Positions 23,195 to 35,685 of a stretch of DNA of 64,000 bases are shown here, piece by piece. Numbering within the stretch: the stretch's first letter is position 1; every line of letters begins with the position of its first letter. The DNA lies in contig NW_025944533.1 in assembly GCF_000764305.2 (NCBI RefSeq), positions 868,001-932,000 on the forward strand, written 5' to 3'. This stretch comes from Hyalella azteca (lineage: Eukaryota > Arthropoda > Malacostraca > Amphipoda > Hyalellidae). Made by a program: the position numbers and the translations under genes. Below the pieces are notes generated by a model. The model saw only the letters and a program-made list of their open reading frames with translations. It had not been told where the DNA came from and did not search any database.

Positions 23195-25774
23195 ATTAGT
23201 ATCATTTTACTTGGCGATTAATTAAACGTCTCTAAAGTTATTCGGAAATTAAGTATCGTATTAGCTATGGCTAACAGTTTTGATTTTTTCAATTGATAGT
23301 GACTACAAAATTTCAAATCTTTTCAATAAACTACTAGCGTTGACAGGAAATACTTCTAAAAATAATATGTACGCTATGCCATAACAAAAAAGGTCCTCAC
23401 TAAAAATACAATTAAATTTCCTATATTTTTTTGTAAACGGTTTGGAGACAAGCTCCATCATCGGTTCCATATATATAAAAAAATAAGTATAAACAATAGG
23501 GCGGCTAAATTTGCAAGGAATATACTGAAACATGAATTACTAAATTAAAAGATAAGTCAAGCAAATATCCGGTGATAAGCTATTTCAAGCGAATTAAATA
23601 TCAATGCATTGTTTAAAAAAGGTATTTCGGTTAAAACTATAGAATAATTTCAAAATCCTTCAATCTGAAGCACTGAATGTGCATCCTTAAAGTTCCGGAA
23701 CTGGAAATGAGGTTTGTGGTAACGTTAAGAGAAATGCGTCAATTTTACGCATCAACTAACTTTTTTCCTCAGGCTTTCAGATTTTTAGTTAATTGCTTAG
23801 CTTCGATTATTTTATTATCTCTAAAATTTATTCTGTAAAATTATTACCAGCTGTAAATAATAAGCTTACCGTAATTGTAGCTTCAAGGCGGCTGTTTATG
23901 TGGCAACCAACACACTGTAAAATTTACTATTGAATCTAAGATATCATTTTCTTTCATTATCCTATAACAAAGCACATCTTCCTTTTGTTTCGATTGCATC
24001 ACTTCACAATTTTCTGCAACTATTCCTGCCATCGATACTGTATATTTATCTGCGTTTTAATATGAATAAATAAGCCAAAACTTGGTTTATGAAATAAAGG
24101 AAACAAGGACGGCAATAAGGAGACGGAAGCGAATGCTGCTGTGCAAGGAGAGATGTTCAGATCAACTGAACACCCACGCCAGAAAAATACTATGATGTAC
24201 CGAGAGAAAGCTGGAACTTCCGACGTTTTTGCAGAAACCACTAAGCACTTTCTTGACTCGTTATTGCCTACACAATGAAGAGTTTTTCCGCGCATTTCTT
24301 GCCGTCTTGAGGCGTTTTTTTGGCGCGCTAGACCAGCAACTTTGCATACGAGCGTTTTTGCTAAATTGCGCGACCTAAATTCTGTAAGTTGCGCGGATAA
24401 AATACTAAACTATTTTTAAAATTCAACCCATGCGTTATTTTCCATTGCAAGATAAGACGTAAACCCAATGAACAAAGTGAGGAAATTAATCAAATTGTTT
24501 AAAATATTTAACATCAATATGTGGCCTTGGAAACGCAATATTAATTCAACATTTGCGAAAACACTTGAAATGGGAAATCCTTGAATGTCATAGCTATTTC
24601 TGTCATCTAATCATACTAAAAGATTAAAAATGCATTAATTTTCCATTTCAAATTTGTTTTTGCAGGAACTGTTTGAAATACAACCGAATAATTAATTAAA
24701 ACAAAGTGGAGCCTATTCAAAAAATTAAAGGAAATTTTCAAATTGTTGTTTAGCAATATGCATGCAGACAATGAAATAGGAAAACAAAATTTATGGGCTG
24801 AAATTTCAGTGAGATGTGGTAGGAGGGTTAGTTTTAAGACCAAATTAATTATTTCGATTTAGATCAGAGCTTTAAAGGCAAACTGGACATTTAAAATGAA
24901 TGCACACTTTCTTTGCCCAAATTATTCCTCTGAATAAAAAGTATTGTGCATAATATATTTTGCTGTGATTTGTGATTTGTGTGAAGTGATTTGTCGGCAA
25001 GTGAAATTTAGAATTGATGTTTGCAATATTTTTTTACAATTTTTTTTATACGATTTTTGACTGAATTCACTTGAGACTGGATTGGACATTTGTTAGCTGG
25101 TTTCTGAAAACTCTACGGATTTTAAAATGAACGTTTAAGTATCTCAATTTCCCCCAGTAGTTAAATTTTTTAAAATATCAATTTTTGATAGAAAGGTTAC
25201 TGATGAATTAATAAGAATATATACATCAAAATTTCAAAAGATATATGTGTAGTTTCTTAAACTCAAAACGAAAAACATTGCTTGCCAACAAGCGTCACAC
25301 CTAATTTGTTCCGCGAAGTTTGTTAATCATATGTTTGATATTGAAATTGTTATATATATTTTACCAGATATTTTATACATTTTATGTTGCGTTTATTTAA
25401 TACTACATATCAACATTCATTGAGCCTTACCGACTTTTTACGCTGTTGGTAGTTTAGATTTAGACCATATATCCCGGCTTCAAATCCACTAAGAGAGCCT
25501 CCAGATTATATTCAATATATAAAGTTTTATTATTCAGAATGTATTCTTTATAAAAAATTTCGGCACTTTATAAAAATTTGTATTCAGAAAATTAAAGAAG
25601 AAACACAGCTATAGTCATCAAGATCGTGTGAATGAATTGCGACACTGCAGAAACTGTCCTGGGCCTATACTTTCAAAAAATGTTAAGAGATCGTAAGTTC
25701 ATGAGCCAATCATTGACGGCCTTTCAAGCAAAATCCACCAATCATAGACAAGAAAATAGAGCGTAAGTACTTAC
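23195..25774. other. No gene recognised
   Basis: AT-rich. A modest GC rise at 24090-24350 coincides with a 91-codon minus frame (24020-24295) of unrecognised product. Confidence 0.4.
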
Positions 25775-25892
25775 GTTTACTTAGCGAGTTTTGAAAGTAT
25801 GGCTCCTGAGATTTCAAAGCTGTCGGCTCGGAAGCTTTGGTCGGGGTAGAAGAGCGGCGCAACATCACAGCGCAACGTAAAATGCGTAGCAT
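25775..25892 (-). CDS. Possible first coding exon with strong donor
   Basis: On the minus strand an ATG with A at -3 opens a 39-codon frame beginning MLRILRCAVMLRRSSTPTKA. It runs to the donor-like AAAC|GTAAGTACTT, with the boundary at 25775|25774. The GTAAGT sits in a perfect palindrome CGTAAGTACTTACG (25762-25775), so a donor-like word also exists on the plus strand. The patch is GC-richer than its flanks. The basic N-terminus could suggest a targeting peptide, but nothing confirms it. If not spliced, the frame would run on to 25710. Confidence 0.25.
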
Positions 25893-26896
25893 TTTTCCGA
25901 CACATTCAAGAGTTTGATGCCATGTGCAATAGTTTACATAAATTTAATCTTTCAATTAATTTTTTGAGAGTTCACAAAATATTCTCATTATTCTATTCGT
26001 AATCTCATTTCCAGTCTTCGTACGTTCGTAAATATTTTCAGCGGTGATTGTCCCAGAATTAATACCGCTACCTCGTAAAAATTTTATTTGCTCCAATTAA
26101 TCTCCAACTTGAAATTTATTATAAGAAGTGATCACTATAAGGTTTTTAAATCAAATTCACATTTCCTTCTAACATTTCCATGAACATAAACAAAGGTGGA
26201 ATAAATTTTAATATATAAAATTAAATGAAATAATATGTGAAACTTCTATATAGTTTGATTATTTTTCAATGTTGGCTTAGAAAGTAAATTAATTAAGACT
26301 TTCAATTTTGGAATTATAAATACTGGTAATTCTTTCATGAAAAATCATCCCAATTCTACTTAAATACAAAAAAAATAATTCTGGAACGTTATTGCCAGTT
26401 ATCAAAAAATCACTTATCAGTACGCACAGTAAAAAAATATTCCTAAATTTTCCAGTCATTTATTTGGAAATGATTTCTTGCTTTGAAAAAATCCCTGTAT
26501 AAAATCAATCGAAGAGCGCTTCCTGGTCATTCTCTTGGCTAAACCGCAAAGAATTTATTAGCCCGCCAATAAAACCCTGATAAAAAAACTCAAACAAAGC
26601 CAACCCAAGTTCGTGACAACATAAAACAAATGAAGAGAAGGTCGATTAGCATAGTCGGGACATCATAAAAATTCTTAAATGTTTGGAAGAATGGCTTGAA
26701 TCGTGTTGAATGAAATGATGTTCAACATACGTTTATCCGACCATAAAAACAGTGTATGTTTATTAACTCATATATATATTTTACTATAACAACTCCACAA
26801 TAGTGGAACTTTCCATGATGTTCTGTTATTCTAATCAGTATTCGAAGTAAATGAAACCCTAATTAAAAAAAAATAATTAAAATTTGGTACTCACCT
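25893..26896. other. No gene recognised
   Basis: AT-rich sequence. On the minus strand it would be the start of an intron following the donor at 26897. Confidence 0.4.
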
Positions 26897-26994
26897 TTTC
26901 AGTTCTCCAGTGTCACAGGAATTTTCCTCAGTGATGCAGCTCACTGCAGTTGAAAAAAGCACACGAAACCGGAATTCCTCTTCATTCAATTTCT
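26897..26994 (-). CDS. Possible internal coding exon, 98 bp
   Basis: Reading the minus strand, CTGAAAAG|GTGAGTACC gives an almost perfect donor at 26897|26896. Upstream an AG acceptor (AAATTGGACAG) ends at about 26995, just after an in-frame stop, and between the two lie 32 open codons plus two bases (phase 2). The peptide begins KLNEEEFRFRVLFSTAVSCI and ends with TEENSCDTGELK. It looks protein-like, with two cysteines. The acceptor has a poor pyrimidine tract, which is the weak point. The other minus frames are closed. I do not recognise the family. The GC-rich island at 27480-27800 lies upstream on this strand and could be the promoter. Confidence 0.35.
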
Positions 26995-27479
26995 GTCCAA
27001 TTTAATTTAGCACTGCAACACTACAAAATGGTTTCAAAGTCAAAGGTTTGAAGAATTTTCAGAGAAATAATTACACGTAGCAGTTTTAGTTTTTTTTTAA
27101 TAAATGTTAATTCTCGAAGCATTAAAACATCAAAATCTTTGGAGGCACAATATTAGCTCGTTGTTCGCACGCAATGAAATCGAGGTATTTCGTTCGTCAA
27201 ACTGACCAAAAATTAATCAAAAAAAATTCTTTATTGCTTTTTGTTCGTTGTCTTTCGTAGGCTAACGGAGTTTTTGCATAATAGAACACCTCGTTTCTCC
27301 GATAACTAACTCTGCAATCTGGAAGACGGCATGCAACGCTTGCACGTTCGAACTATCTGATGAAAAATTCACTTGATTTTGTCGGCTTTCGAGCTGAGAA
27401 GGTTTTTATCTCAGATTTTCGACATAAATGAAATGGCCTTCAGAATATTTTCAACTGCACGACGTAAAAAATAAACAAT
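26995..27479. other. No gene recognised
   Basis: AT-rich unique sequence between the possible exon and the GC-rich island. Confidence 0.4.
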
Positions 27480-27820
27480 TAACTTAATCCAGCAGGAGAG
27501 TTGACTCAAAAACTTCAAGTCCCAGCCAAAGCAAAGAGTGGAGTGAAGTTGGTGACTTCGAGTGCCTGGTAAGAGTGCCAACGGCAGGCAAGTTCGCAGC
27601 AAGTGAGACTTGGGAAGCGATCTTTAGGACAGCTGAAGCCGTAGTGCGAAGCTAGAGTTCTAGGAGCAAGATGGCCGCAGAGAAGTTAAGATGAGAGTTG
27701 CGCTGCTGCGTTCCGAATCCTCGAAGGAGGAGCGAGAGGTTCTTCAGGATTTTGGTTCCAGGCGGAGTCAGAAAGCCGGGATGCTTTCAAGCGTTTCAGG
27801 ATGCCGAATATATCTTTGAA
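27480..27820. promoter_or_regulatory. GC-rich promoter-like island with YY1/Pho-type motif
   Basis: A CpG-containing island with the 12-mer CAAGATGGCCGC at 27667-27678, the YY1/Pleiohomeotic type of site often found near start sites. It lacks long frames. On the minus strand it lies upstream of the possible exon at 26897-26994. On the plus strand CCTG|GTAAGAG at about 27568 would be a donor. Direction is unresolved. Confidence 0.35.
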
Positions 27821-29059
27821 GAAATACTGATGATTTGTCGCTCATTCTAATCGTACATTCGATTAGAGGCGAATCTGGCACAAGAGATAATAGAAATTAT
27901 TTTCAACTACATATCAACGTTTCAACAAATTGTGGAATCAATTCAGCCGAGCTTGGTAAATATTATCATAGCATTTTTCAATATCGGTGGCACTTTGTTT
28001 CCTCCGTAACCAACGTGTTAGAATTTCCTCCCCACGATCGATTAACCCCTACATGCCAGAGAAATATTAAAACTGTGACAATTTGAATTCATATGGATAC
28101 AAATCTCTTTCAAACAACCATGATGCGAAAAACATTCTTGGATTAGATGGATAAGAAGAAGATGATCCTTGGAGCAATGTTATTTGGCCTCATTCAAGGA
28201 GGAGCTAAATTCTGGCATCACAGCTACAATACCCTTAATTTATCTAATACTCTTGTATGAATTTCTAATTCTGTTTACATTTCAATGGCACACTGTTCAA
28301 CTTAAGTCCCCAATTAATCATTAAACTTTTCTAAATTTTTTGAAAGGGCATAATTTCCAAAATTGCTAAACAACTAAAAACTTCTATGCATGTTCCGAAG
28401 CTCGGAACATTCATCGTGGTTTTATATTTATGTCCTGCTTCTCATGTTTTCAGTCAGTATGCCGTAAATGTGTCCGTTTAGAATTAAATTAATAACTTGA
28501 ATTTTAGTTAAATTTTGCATTTCGCCATATGCTACCTTTGAAATATCTGATTGAAATATTCCATTAATTTGAAAACAATTTTTTATGAGCATTTTGCCAA
28601 TGTTTCGACCTCTTCTCATCATTTGTAAATAAAATGTGGGGAAAATATTATTATTATTATTAATATGGAATCGCATATATATTTTTATATTTTTAGCATT
28701 ATAAGCATTTAATAACTCTCAATTAAATCTAAGAAAATGATTTTATGTTTGCTATCACATCAACAGTAAGCTCCATGGGTGCTCCATCAACTCATTAGAG
28801 TTCGGCAGGTCGAATCTTCGAAGCCTTCTTCCAAATCTGCAATCGCAGTTTTTAATTTTAACAATCGTATTTATTTTCTTTTCTTCAACGTCTTACAAGG
28901 ATATACGTTTGCCGCTGCCAACCAATCAGGCTACTCGGTTTTGATCAATAATTCCGTAGCATCAGCCAATCACAGACGCTGGTTCTGAAGCAGAGGAGGA
29001 GAACTGATTGGCCTCCTCAGCTGCCAAGTCCTTCCGCCTCTTGGCACTGGCGTCTAGAT
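27821..29059. other. No gene recognised
   Basis: AT-rich with an (ATT)n run at about 28646-28663. GC rises from 28960 as the minisatellite is approached. The frames at 27835-28086 and 28428-28676 are not convincing. Confidence 0.45.
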
Positions 29060-29143
29060 GGCACTCTAGAGCAGTGCCAGCCTCACTATACGGCACTCTA
29101 GAGCAGTGCCATCCTCGCTATACGGCACTCTAGAGCAGTGCCA
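29060..29143. repeat. 32-bp minisatellite, block A, 3 copies
   Basis: The unit GGCACTCTAGAGCAGTGCCA starts at 29060, 29092 and 29124. Each has the dyad GGCACT ... AGTGCC around a CTAGAG core, so each copy can form a hairpin. Confidence 0.95.
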
Positions 29144-29240
29144 GGCATTTGAATGGAGCGCCAAAATTTGAATATTTTCTAATCATGCAAGAAATGCGTA
29201 CGGAACTATGGCTGCATACTATTTATTTGCTAAAGTTCAA
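29144..29240. repeat. 97-bp direct repeat, first copy
   Basis: Runs from GGCATTTGAATGGAGCGCC to TTTGCTAAAGTTCAA. It recurs at 29609-29705 with a single visible difference (TTTTC against TCTTC). Minisatellite blocks A and B flank this copy. Confidence 0.95.
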
Positions 29241-29334
29241 CCCTCACTATACGGCACTCTAGAGCAGTGCCACCCTCACTATACGGCACTCTAGAGCAGT
29301 ACCAGCCTCACTATACGGCACTCTAGAGCAGTGC
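29241..29334. repeat. 32-bp minisatellite, block B, 3 copies
   Basis: Same 32-bp unit as block A, at 29253, 29285 and 29317, interrupted from block A only by the 97-bp repeat. The second unit has AGTACC in place of AGTGCC, and the third is truncated after AGTGC. Confidence 0.95.
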
Positions 29335-29608
29335 ATTATTAACTCTTTAATTTTTTTCGCTTGCATACGAATTTAAAAATAATTAGTCTTTTCTTTCATT
29401 TTAACTGCTGTGAGAGCTTATTCAAGTATTCGCAACAATTCTCATGACTCTCATTAGAAATTTTTTGTTGAAAATCGTACTGATATTCATTGCGGCATTT
29501 GCACTACGCTTAATCGCATGCTTTTTGATGCATACGCGTTCATAAAAGCTTTTCTTTACTCACGAAAATATATATAATTTGGAGAAAAATTTTATAAAAA
29601 TAAAATCC
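29335..29608. other. Spacer, nothing recognised
   Basis: AT-rich sequence between the minisatellite and the second copy of the 97-bp repeat. Confidence 0.6.
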
Positions 29609-29705
29609 GGCATTTGAATGGAGCGCCAAAATTTGAATATCTTCTAATCATGCAAGAAATGCGTACGGAACTATGGCTGCATACTATTTATTTGCTAAAG
29701 TTCAA
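29609..29705. repeat. 97-bp direct repeat, second copy
   Basis: Near-identical to 29144-29240 but without adjacent 32-bp units. It may represent the pre-expansion state of the locus. Confidence 0.95.
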
Positions 29706-31389
29706 TACGTCGTTTACGAACGTATTTATTTAACAAATAAGATGCGTTAGTAATAGTCGGTGGCTTACATGCGGCTGATTGTTGGATGTTATAATTACCA
29801 TGCATCAATACGGCAAAATAAATTGACAGAAGTAAGAAGGTTATATATGCATTTAAATCCATATGAATGATGCCTCAATATCGTTAAATGTAGAGGTACG
29901 CCATAGTTGAATTGAGGCAATTTCGGATCCATTCACCAATTTAATCCTTTTTCAATATATTTATATCAAAAGGTACTTATTATGAGAAGACATTCAATAT
30001 TACAGTCGTTAACCAACATTGTCTATTTTATTTTCAAAGAGATCGCCCTTGTTAACTTACTAGGTTTAGAAATTGTCAAGCAAAATGTGTTAGTTTTCGT
30101 AATTGTAATCCTCAATAAGTGATCTTTGAGCACTCTCCCCTTTTTACGTTTGAAGCAGGTATGGAGAATGCATTCTTTAGGTGGTACTAAGGTACCTAAC
30201 CTTATTCACATTCTTGTCAGTGAAACATTTTCATTTCGTTACTCAGTAGAGTAATAATGGTAAAGTTCTCAGTTTCATTTGCATGCGAGTGAATGCGCAC
30301 TCAAAGAAATAAGTGAGACTTGTCCAACTAGCGATGCACTTCTTTACCTTTACGTGTGGATCGTTATGACCCATTTTGGCCCGGCATAAGAGCATCCTAC
30401 TGTGACATTTGGACAATGCGACTCATTAATTTTACTGAGCGCTGTGCCCACATCAGACTATACATCATAGGCTAGCCACAGGCTGGTCCGCGAGCTGTGG
30501 TAACCTGTCATATGCAGCGGCCATTAACCAATCTCCAGGCTGAAATACACCACGCTTCAAACTCATAATAAAAGTCCGACATCGATGTCGACTTCCTTCA
30601 GCGTCCGACACTTAGCTTAAGAGACTCTAAAATTATTATAACTGAAGCTGGAGCTTCGGGCCTTGCAAGACTTGTTCGACAGCAGTCACTCGAAAAATAG
30701 GCATTTAAACTCACACACAAAAGAAAAAATGCATTTTGAATGCTGGGTTAAATAAATATGATTCATTGAAAACTTAAAATAATAGTTAAAAAAATAATAA
30801 AAACTATTGATGAACATGTTATCTTTGCACGCAAAACATATCTGTAAGGAATTTGTTATGACAAAATAGCGGTTATCCCGACTTTACAACTAGTTTGCGG
30901 ACCGAAGTTGACTAGGAACAGAATATCATAGCTAGTAGGGTTGTTGACTCTAAGCTCCTATCCTGGACGAACGTCTTTCTCTGCTGTGTACCTTATTGGT
31001 ACTGGATAAATGCTGTTGTTGAAATAAACTATATTACGGAAGGGAGTGATATGTACCCTATGGAGTGAAGAAAGCTGACTTGGAGAATATCGAACTTATT
31101 ACAATATCATTGTCTTAGGACTATGAAATTACCAAGTTTCTCTTGTGATAAATTACCGGTTCAGCAGCGGCCATACTTGAATATTATTTCTTCTTTCCAA
31201 GCATGCGCATATCATTCCATCCATTAGATTTTCCAACCTTTTACTTCTCACAGTTTCATTCTTCAAAAATTTATTTTGCACTCCGAACTTTCTTAAGCCT
31301 TTTCCATGAGTATCATTTTCAACACATTTCTATGTTTTTTATTGTTCAACATTCAGAAATATATTCTAATACAGAAAAATTAAGTTTCA
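29706..31389. other. No gene recognised; GC-richer patch at 30.36-30.62 kb
   Basis: The patch has mixed GC and a perfect 14-bp palindrome CGACATCGATGTCG at 30577-30590, but no open frame of note. The rest is AT-rich. Confidence 0.4.
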
Positions 31390-31736
31390 CTAAATATTTT
31401 ACATTAATTCACCGGTCCAGAGTATTTTGCAAAACAAACTGAGAAGAAAACGCTAGTCATTTCGGATTTTTGACTCGCTAAAGATTTCACAATGATTCAA
31501 TGGTGCTGAATATTTTGCATAATAAATTTAAAAGAGAACTCTTTCAATTTCGAATTTTCTACTTGCTAAATATTTTACAATAAATTAATGGAACAAAATG
31601 TTTTGCATTACAAATATACAAAAGAACTCTCATCAGTTCGAATTTTTGACTCGCTAAATATTTCACAATGATTCAATGGCGCCGAAATATTTTGCATAAC
31701 AAATTTAGAAAAGAACTCTTACAATTTCGAATTTTC
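31390..31736. repeat. 88-bp tandem repeat, about 4 diverged copies
   Basis: Copies start at CTAAA(T/G)AT near 31390, 31478, 31566 and 31654, each 88 bp apart. Shared words are ATTTTGCA, AACTCT and TTTCGAATTTT. Divergence between copies is substantial, so the array is older than the 25-bp and 39-bp ones. Confidence 0.85.
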
Positions 31737-33756
31737 GTGGCACGCTAGAGGAGATTTAAAGGCACGACGAGCTTGTAAGTATGCCACTTACAGGTCACTT
31801 AATGAACGGGCACGCGGAGCATCCAAATATGTGAACAGTTATAACCTGTTCTTGCATAACATAAATAAATGACTGGTTCTTCATGCAACGTTGAAATTCC
31901 CTCAGAGAAAAGTAAATGTAAACAAAGAGGCGACTTTAATTTTCAAGGATTTTTTACATGCTTTTTTAACTTCATCTAAAAAAATGTTAGTTGCGGGATT
32001 GTTTTATTTACTGTTTTCATCAAATTATTTCGTTTTGCTTCTAAATACTTTAAATAAATTTATAGATCCTGATGAAGTTTTTACCTATACACTTTAGACA
32101 AATAATATTTGGTTTTAGTTAATTTGTGGTCCCGGCAAATATTTTCATTGGTCTAAAAATTGCTATTGTAAGAATCGTTAATTTAGTTAACCATCTAATT
32201 TCGGGAAAATTGGCAGGTCTGGAATACTGTTAATACCTTCAACTCCGAGCTAGGAAAGCCCTATGAAATACTATACCAAAAATCAACGCCCATTTGAAAA
32301 TCATCCTAACGACTTCAATGCAGAAATTAATAATTTACACTGGGCAAGAATGAATTGCACAGTATTTTCTCAGCCCAATATTTGTGCACAACATAGAATG
32401 CCTCATCGCAGAACAGAACCATTTCCTCTAATAGACCATAAGAATACTTTTTCACTGCCGAAGACATGCAATCATGCAGACCACGAGTTTTCCCTTATGT
32501 AGACCATATTCATGCCTTATACCTACCCAAAATTGTGCACTCATGCAGACCATGTCTTATGTGTACCATAATCATTCACGCACCCAGACAGCCTACTATT
32601 AAACATGAAAATTCATAATCTTGTACAGTTCGAATGTTCACTCTTTATTTAACACAAGCGTTATCCAGAATTATTAAGTCCTGCATACCAGAAGGTTACC
32701 TTCTCGTTGATTATCAAAAGCATATTAGCACTGAAAACAGAGGCAAGATGGCTGGTATAAAAACAAATGAATGCACTATAATTTGGGATATTAAATTATA
32801 TTAAAAATATATTATAAATATTAAAAGATATATAATATAAATATATAATATATATCCGAAATAGATTAAAAATCAGTTACATTTGTGACCGGATATCCTA
32901 ATTCAAATAAAAATTCTAGATAATTATTTTTCTTGCCGCCCATAATCCTGCCAAGACTGTCCTGCAGGATAGAACGTATGCAGAGCGCAGAGGCCGGTGC
33001 GAGACATTGCTAAGTGACTTAAGGTTTATGGTGTGCCGGGTGCGAGCAAGGCAGGTGCCAAATTAGATGTTTTATGGGTCCGAGGAAGTCCCTTTTATGT
33101 GAGGGGGCAGAAGGAGAGGCAAGACTATGCCCCCAGTTTGCTCTAGAGCACATACTCTCTTAGCAGCTCGTAAAACAAGCTCTTAGATTAATAGCTAAAA
33201 AATGAGACTGATTTACGGCAAGAAACTCTGCAAAAGCTGGCTAGTTTAGCCCCTTAAAATGAAAGTCCTTATACTCTTGCGTCATAAAACATGGCTAGAG
33301 CAACGAAAAGTTGTTTGCAGCTCTAATACAACTGATCGGCTGGCATGAGAAATATAGCATTATAAGTGCGGAAAATTTTAATTGAAACAATAAAGGTGAA
33401 ATTGTTGCACACAAAATTAGTTGAAAAAACAATATTGGACTATTTTCTATCGTGAAATTCTAAACTAAGATTTAAGATGATCATGGACAAACAACTCTGT
33501 ATTGACATTATTATTTCTTAGGTCCACAGTTAGTATGGTACAACAATTCCAGTGTACTTTTAAAAAAAAGTTGATAATTTTATCTTGAAATTTGTATACA
33601 TTGAGCTTTAAAAGTTTCTGGTATTTTGATCCCAAAATGGATACCGGAATTGACCGTTTTCTGTTTCAAATTAGTCGTCCTGACAATAAGTTTGTCTCCG
33701 TTGATTCGAAATGAATGATGTTGATCTTTATTCAGCAATAACTTTCAAAAACCATC
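31737..33756. other. No gene recognised
   Basis: AT-rich. A two-copy degenerate motif (TCATGCAGACCA at 32472 and 32541, each followed by CTTATGT(A/G)) makes a 79-codon frame at 32263-32502 partly repetitive. An (AT)-rich tract lies at 32795-32865, and a GC-richer patch at 32935-33130. Confidence 0.4.
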
Positions 33757-34194
33757 ATGCCAAAACTCAAATTTTGTCTGCGAAAATTCAAAACGAAATT
33801 AAAACATATGAAACTGAAAATGGCGATCTGTCAGCATTTTATTTTGGATATAACACGTTGCCAATATTTTAAAAACTTAACTACTCCGCAAAAATATGCT
33901 ATACTCCCAGTAAAATTGCAATATTATTTAATGGATCTGTTCGTAGGAATTTTGATATCAAAATTTGACATTGTGAATCCGTCAATGGAATACAAAACTT
34001 TTAATCATGACCAATGTTCTGATCATTGCCAATTAATCATGGCCGATGTTCTAAAATGTTCTTTGAATCTTTCTGGGAGTGCGAAGATGAACGTCGAGAG
34101 CTCAGCCTCCTTCTCAGCTTCATCAAACTCTTCTCATCGCCAAGCCCCCCTTGGAAGATGCCCGAATAAATCACGGCGCCATAAAATGAAATAA
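33757..34194 (+). CDS. Hypothetical ORF, 145 codons
   Basis: The longest frame in the window that starts with a reasonably placed ATG (ACCATCATGC, A at -3). The product is lysine-rich at the start (MPKLKFCLRKFKTKLKHMKL), hydrophobic in the middle (YYLMDLFVGILISKF), and serine-rich with a basic end (SSASFSASSNSSHRQ, NKSRRHKMK). The last third lies in a GC-richer stretch (34060-34200) where a minus frame (34037-34228) is also open. The first part uses AT-rich codons. I recognise no domain. It may be a chance frame or a relic. No repeat explains it. Confidence 0.25.
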   Translation: MPKLKFCLRKFKTKLKHMKLKMAICQHFILDITRCQYFKNLTTPQKYAILPVKLQYYLMDLFVGILISKFDIVNPSMEYKTFNHDQCSDHCQLIMADVLKCSLNLSGSAKMNVESSASFSASSNSSHRQAPLGRCPNKSRRHKMK

Positions 34195-34542
34195 CTTTCG
34201 TCTTTATGTCGCACTTGATGACGTCCAATGCAGCGGACGTCCCGAGCTTCTCTGGCTTTTATGCCACTCCTAGAAAAAAATAAATCCTCTCTTGATTGAA
34301 GACTGTCAGATCGCTGCTGGGGAGCGAGCAGAAGATTGTTGGAACTCTAACTTTTTGCGCATCCGCCAACCAAGGAAAGTTGGCTGAGGTTCAAGCCCGT
34401 TTGGTGATTTGATCCCAAAATCTTTGGCTGTGGATCAAAATGAAGGAGTTTTATGCCCCTCTTTGCTATGAAATGGCTTTTGATTAGCAAGGAGTGACTG
34501 CTGCAAGGACATTTGATATTGCAGCTCTATGGAACACTATAT

Positions 34543-34812
34543 ATGTTTGAGTTGACCAAAATACGAGATTTTGGTACTAAATTTTTCGATGTGCCAGCCA
34601 AGTCAAAAAAATTCTCTCTCGGAAAAAAAGTCACGTTGTGTCAAACATTGTATTATGATAATTCTGTAGCTGAAAAAGCAATTTTGTTATACATCACAAT
34701 GCATTTGACACGTTTTGGCACTGGATTGACAGAGAAAAGAAGACAAACTAAATCATTTGGTAGGGAGCTTTTGTCGAACCCGGTTTACAGCACTATTTTG
34801 AATCATTTTTAG
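34543..34812 (+). CDS. Hypothetical ORF, 89 codons
   Basis: An ATG-started frame with an evenly mixed product (MFELTKIRDFGTKFFDVPAK at the start, NPVYSTILNHF at the end) and no low-complexity bias. The frame is open further upstream to about 34513, and an acceptor-like GATATTGCAG ends at about 34527, so it could be an exon. I recognise no family. A GC-richer stretch precedes it (34200-34480). Confidence 0.25.
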   Translation: MFELTKIRDFGTKFFDVPAKSKKFSLGKKVTLCQTLYYDNSVAEKAILLYITMHLTRFGTGLTEKRRQTKSFGRELLSNPVYSTILNHF

Positions 34813-35685
34813 GTATTCAGATATTTTTTACTCAATAATGCATCGAAATTCTTTGATTCCCAGCTTGATCTACTTTTCGTTCCTAAAAAAGATTTATTTT
34901 ATATAACTAGAGTCATTTTTATCCAAATAAATTTTAAACTTTACTGTAAATAACTGATCGTGACATGCATTTTCCATTAAATATTTTGAAAGAAAGAACA
35001 AAAACTACTCTTTCCATGTACGTCTGTAAGCAGTATAAAAAAATATAAATTATTCCAAAAGGAAGAGAGCGCAAGTGAAGGAAGTTTTTGCACGGCCGGG
35101 TAACTCGGAGGCAGTCGTATAAGACACTTAGACGTGACCGTAAAATATCATTAACACCTGATGTATAAACAGCAGCTTTCTGGCCCACGCACTCAGTCTT
35201 AGTTACTGATCTTAACGGCCAGTATAACGGTCAAAACAGACACATTTCTCACCGGTCTTACCTCAAAAAACTAAACTGGGATGGTATATTTCGTACATGA
35301 AAGTTTCTTTTTCTTTAATGCCATGCTACATTTTAAACAGAATATGAATGCTCCATAGTAATTCTTGCTAAAATGAAAATGAAATTTTAATTTCATACTA
35401 AAGTGTAAGTGATTTTTTTCAATCTTCATTCAATATTTATAGCTCTGAAGTTGTTATTCTTGAATTCTTAATAATAAGATAAGTACTTTTTTTTATTACA
35501 TTTGGAGTTTATTTGTCGATATTGTCGACAGAAAGTGTCTAAAAAATATTTTTCATTCAGTATCGTTACCTTTTTAAGTTTATGTAAAAGTGTTGCTTTA
35601 TCTGTGAGTATTTTTATGAAATATTTTAACATCAATTAAGGAGACGACTAATATCAGGATGTGCCTATAGGGTTTATCTTCTAAC
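34813..35685. other. No gene recognised
   Basis: AT-rich unique sequence. The 84-codon minus frame at 34934-35188 is unsupported. Confidence 0.45.

Noticed and set aside
34380..34400. tRNA or SINE B box (GGTTCAAGCCC)
   Set aside because: No A box or cloverleaf can be built around it.
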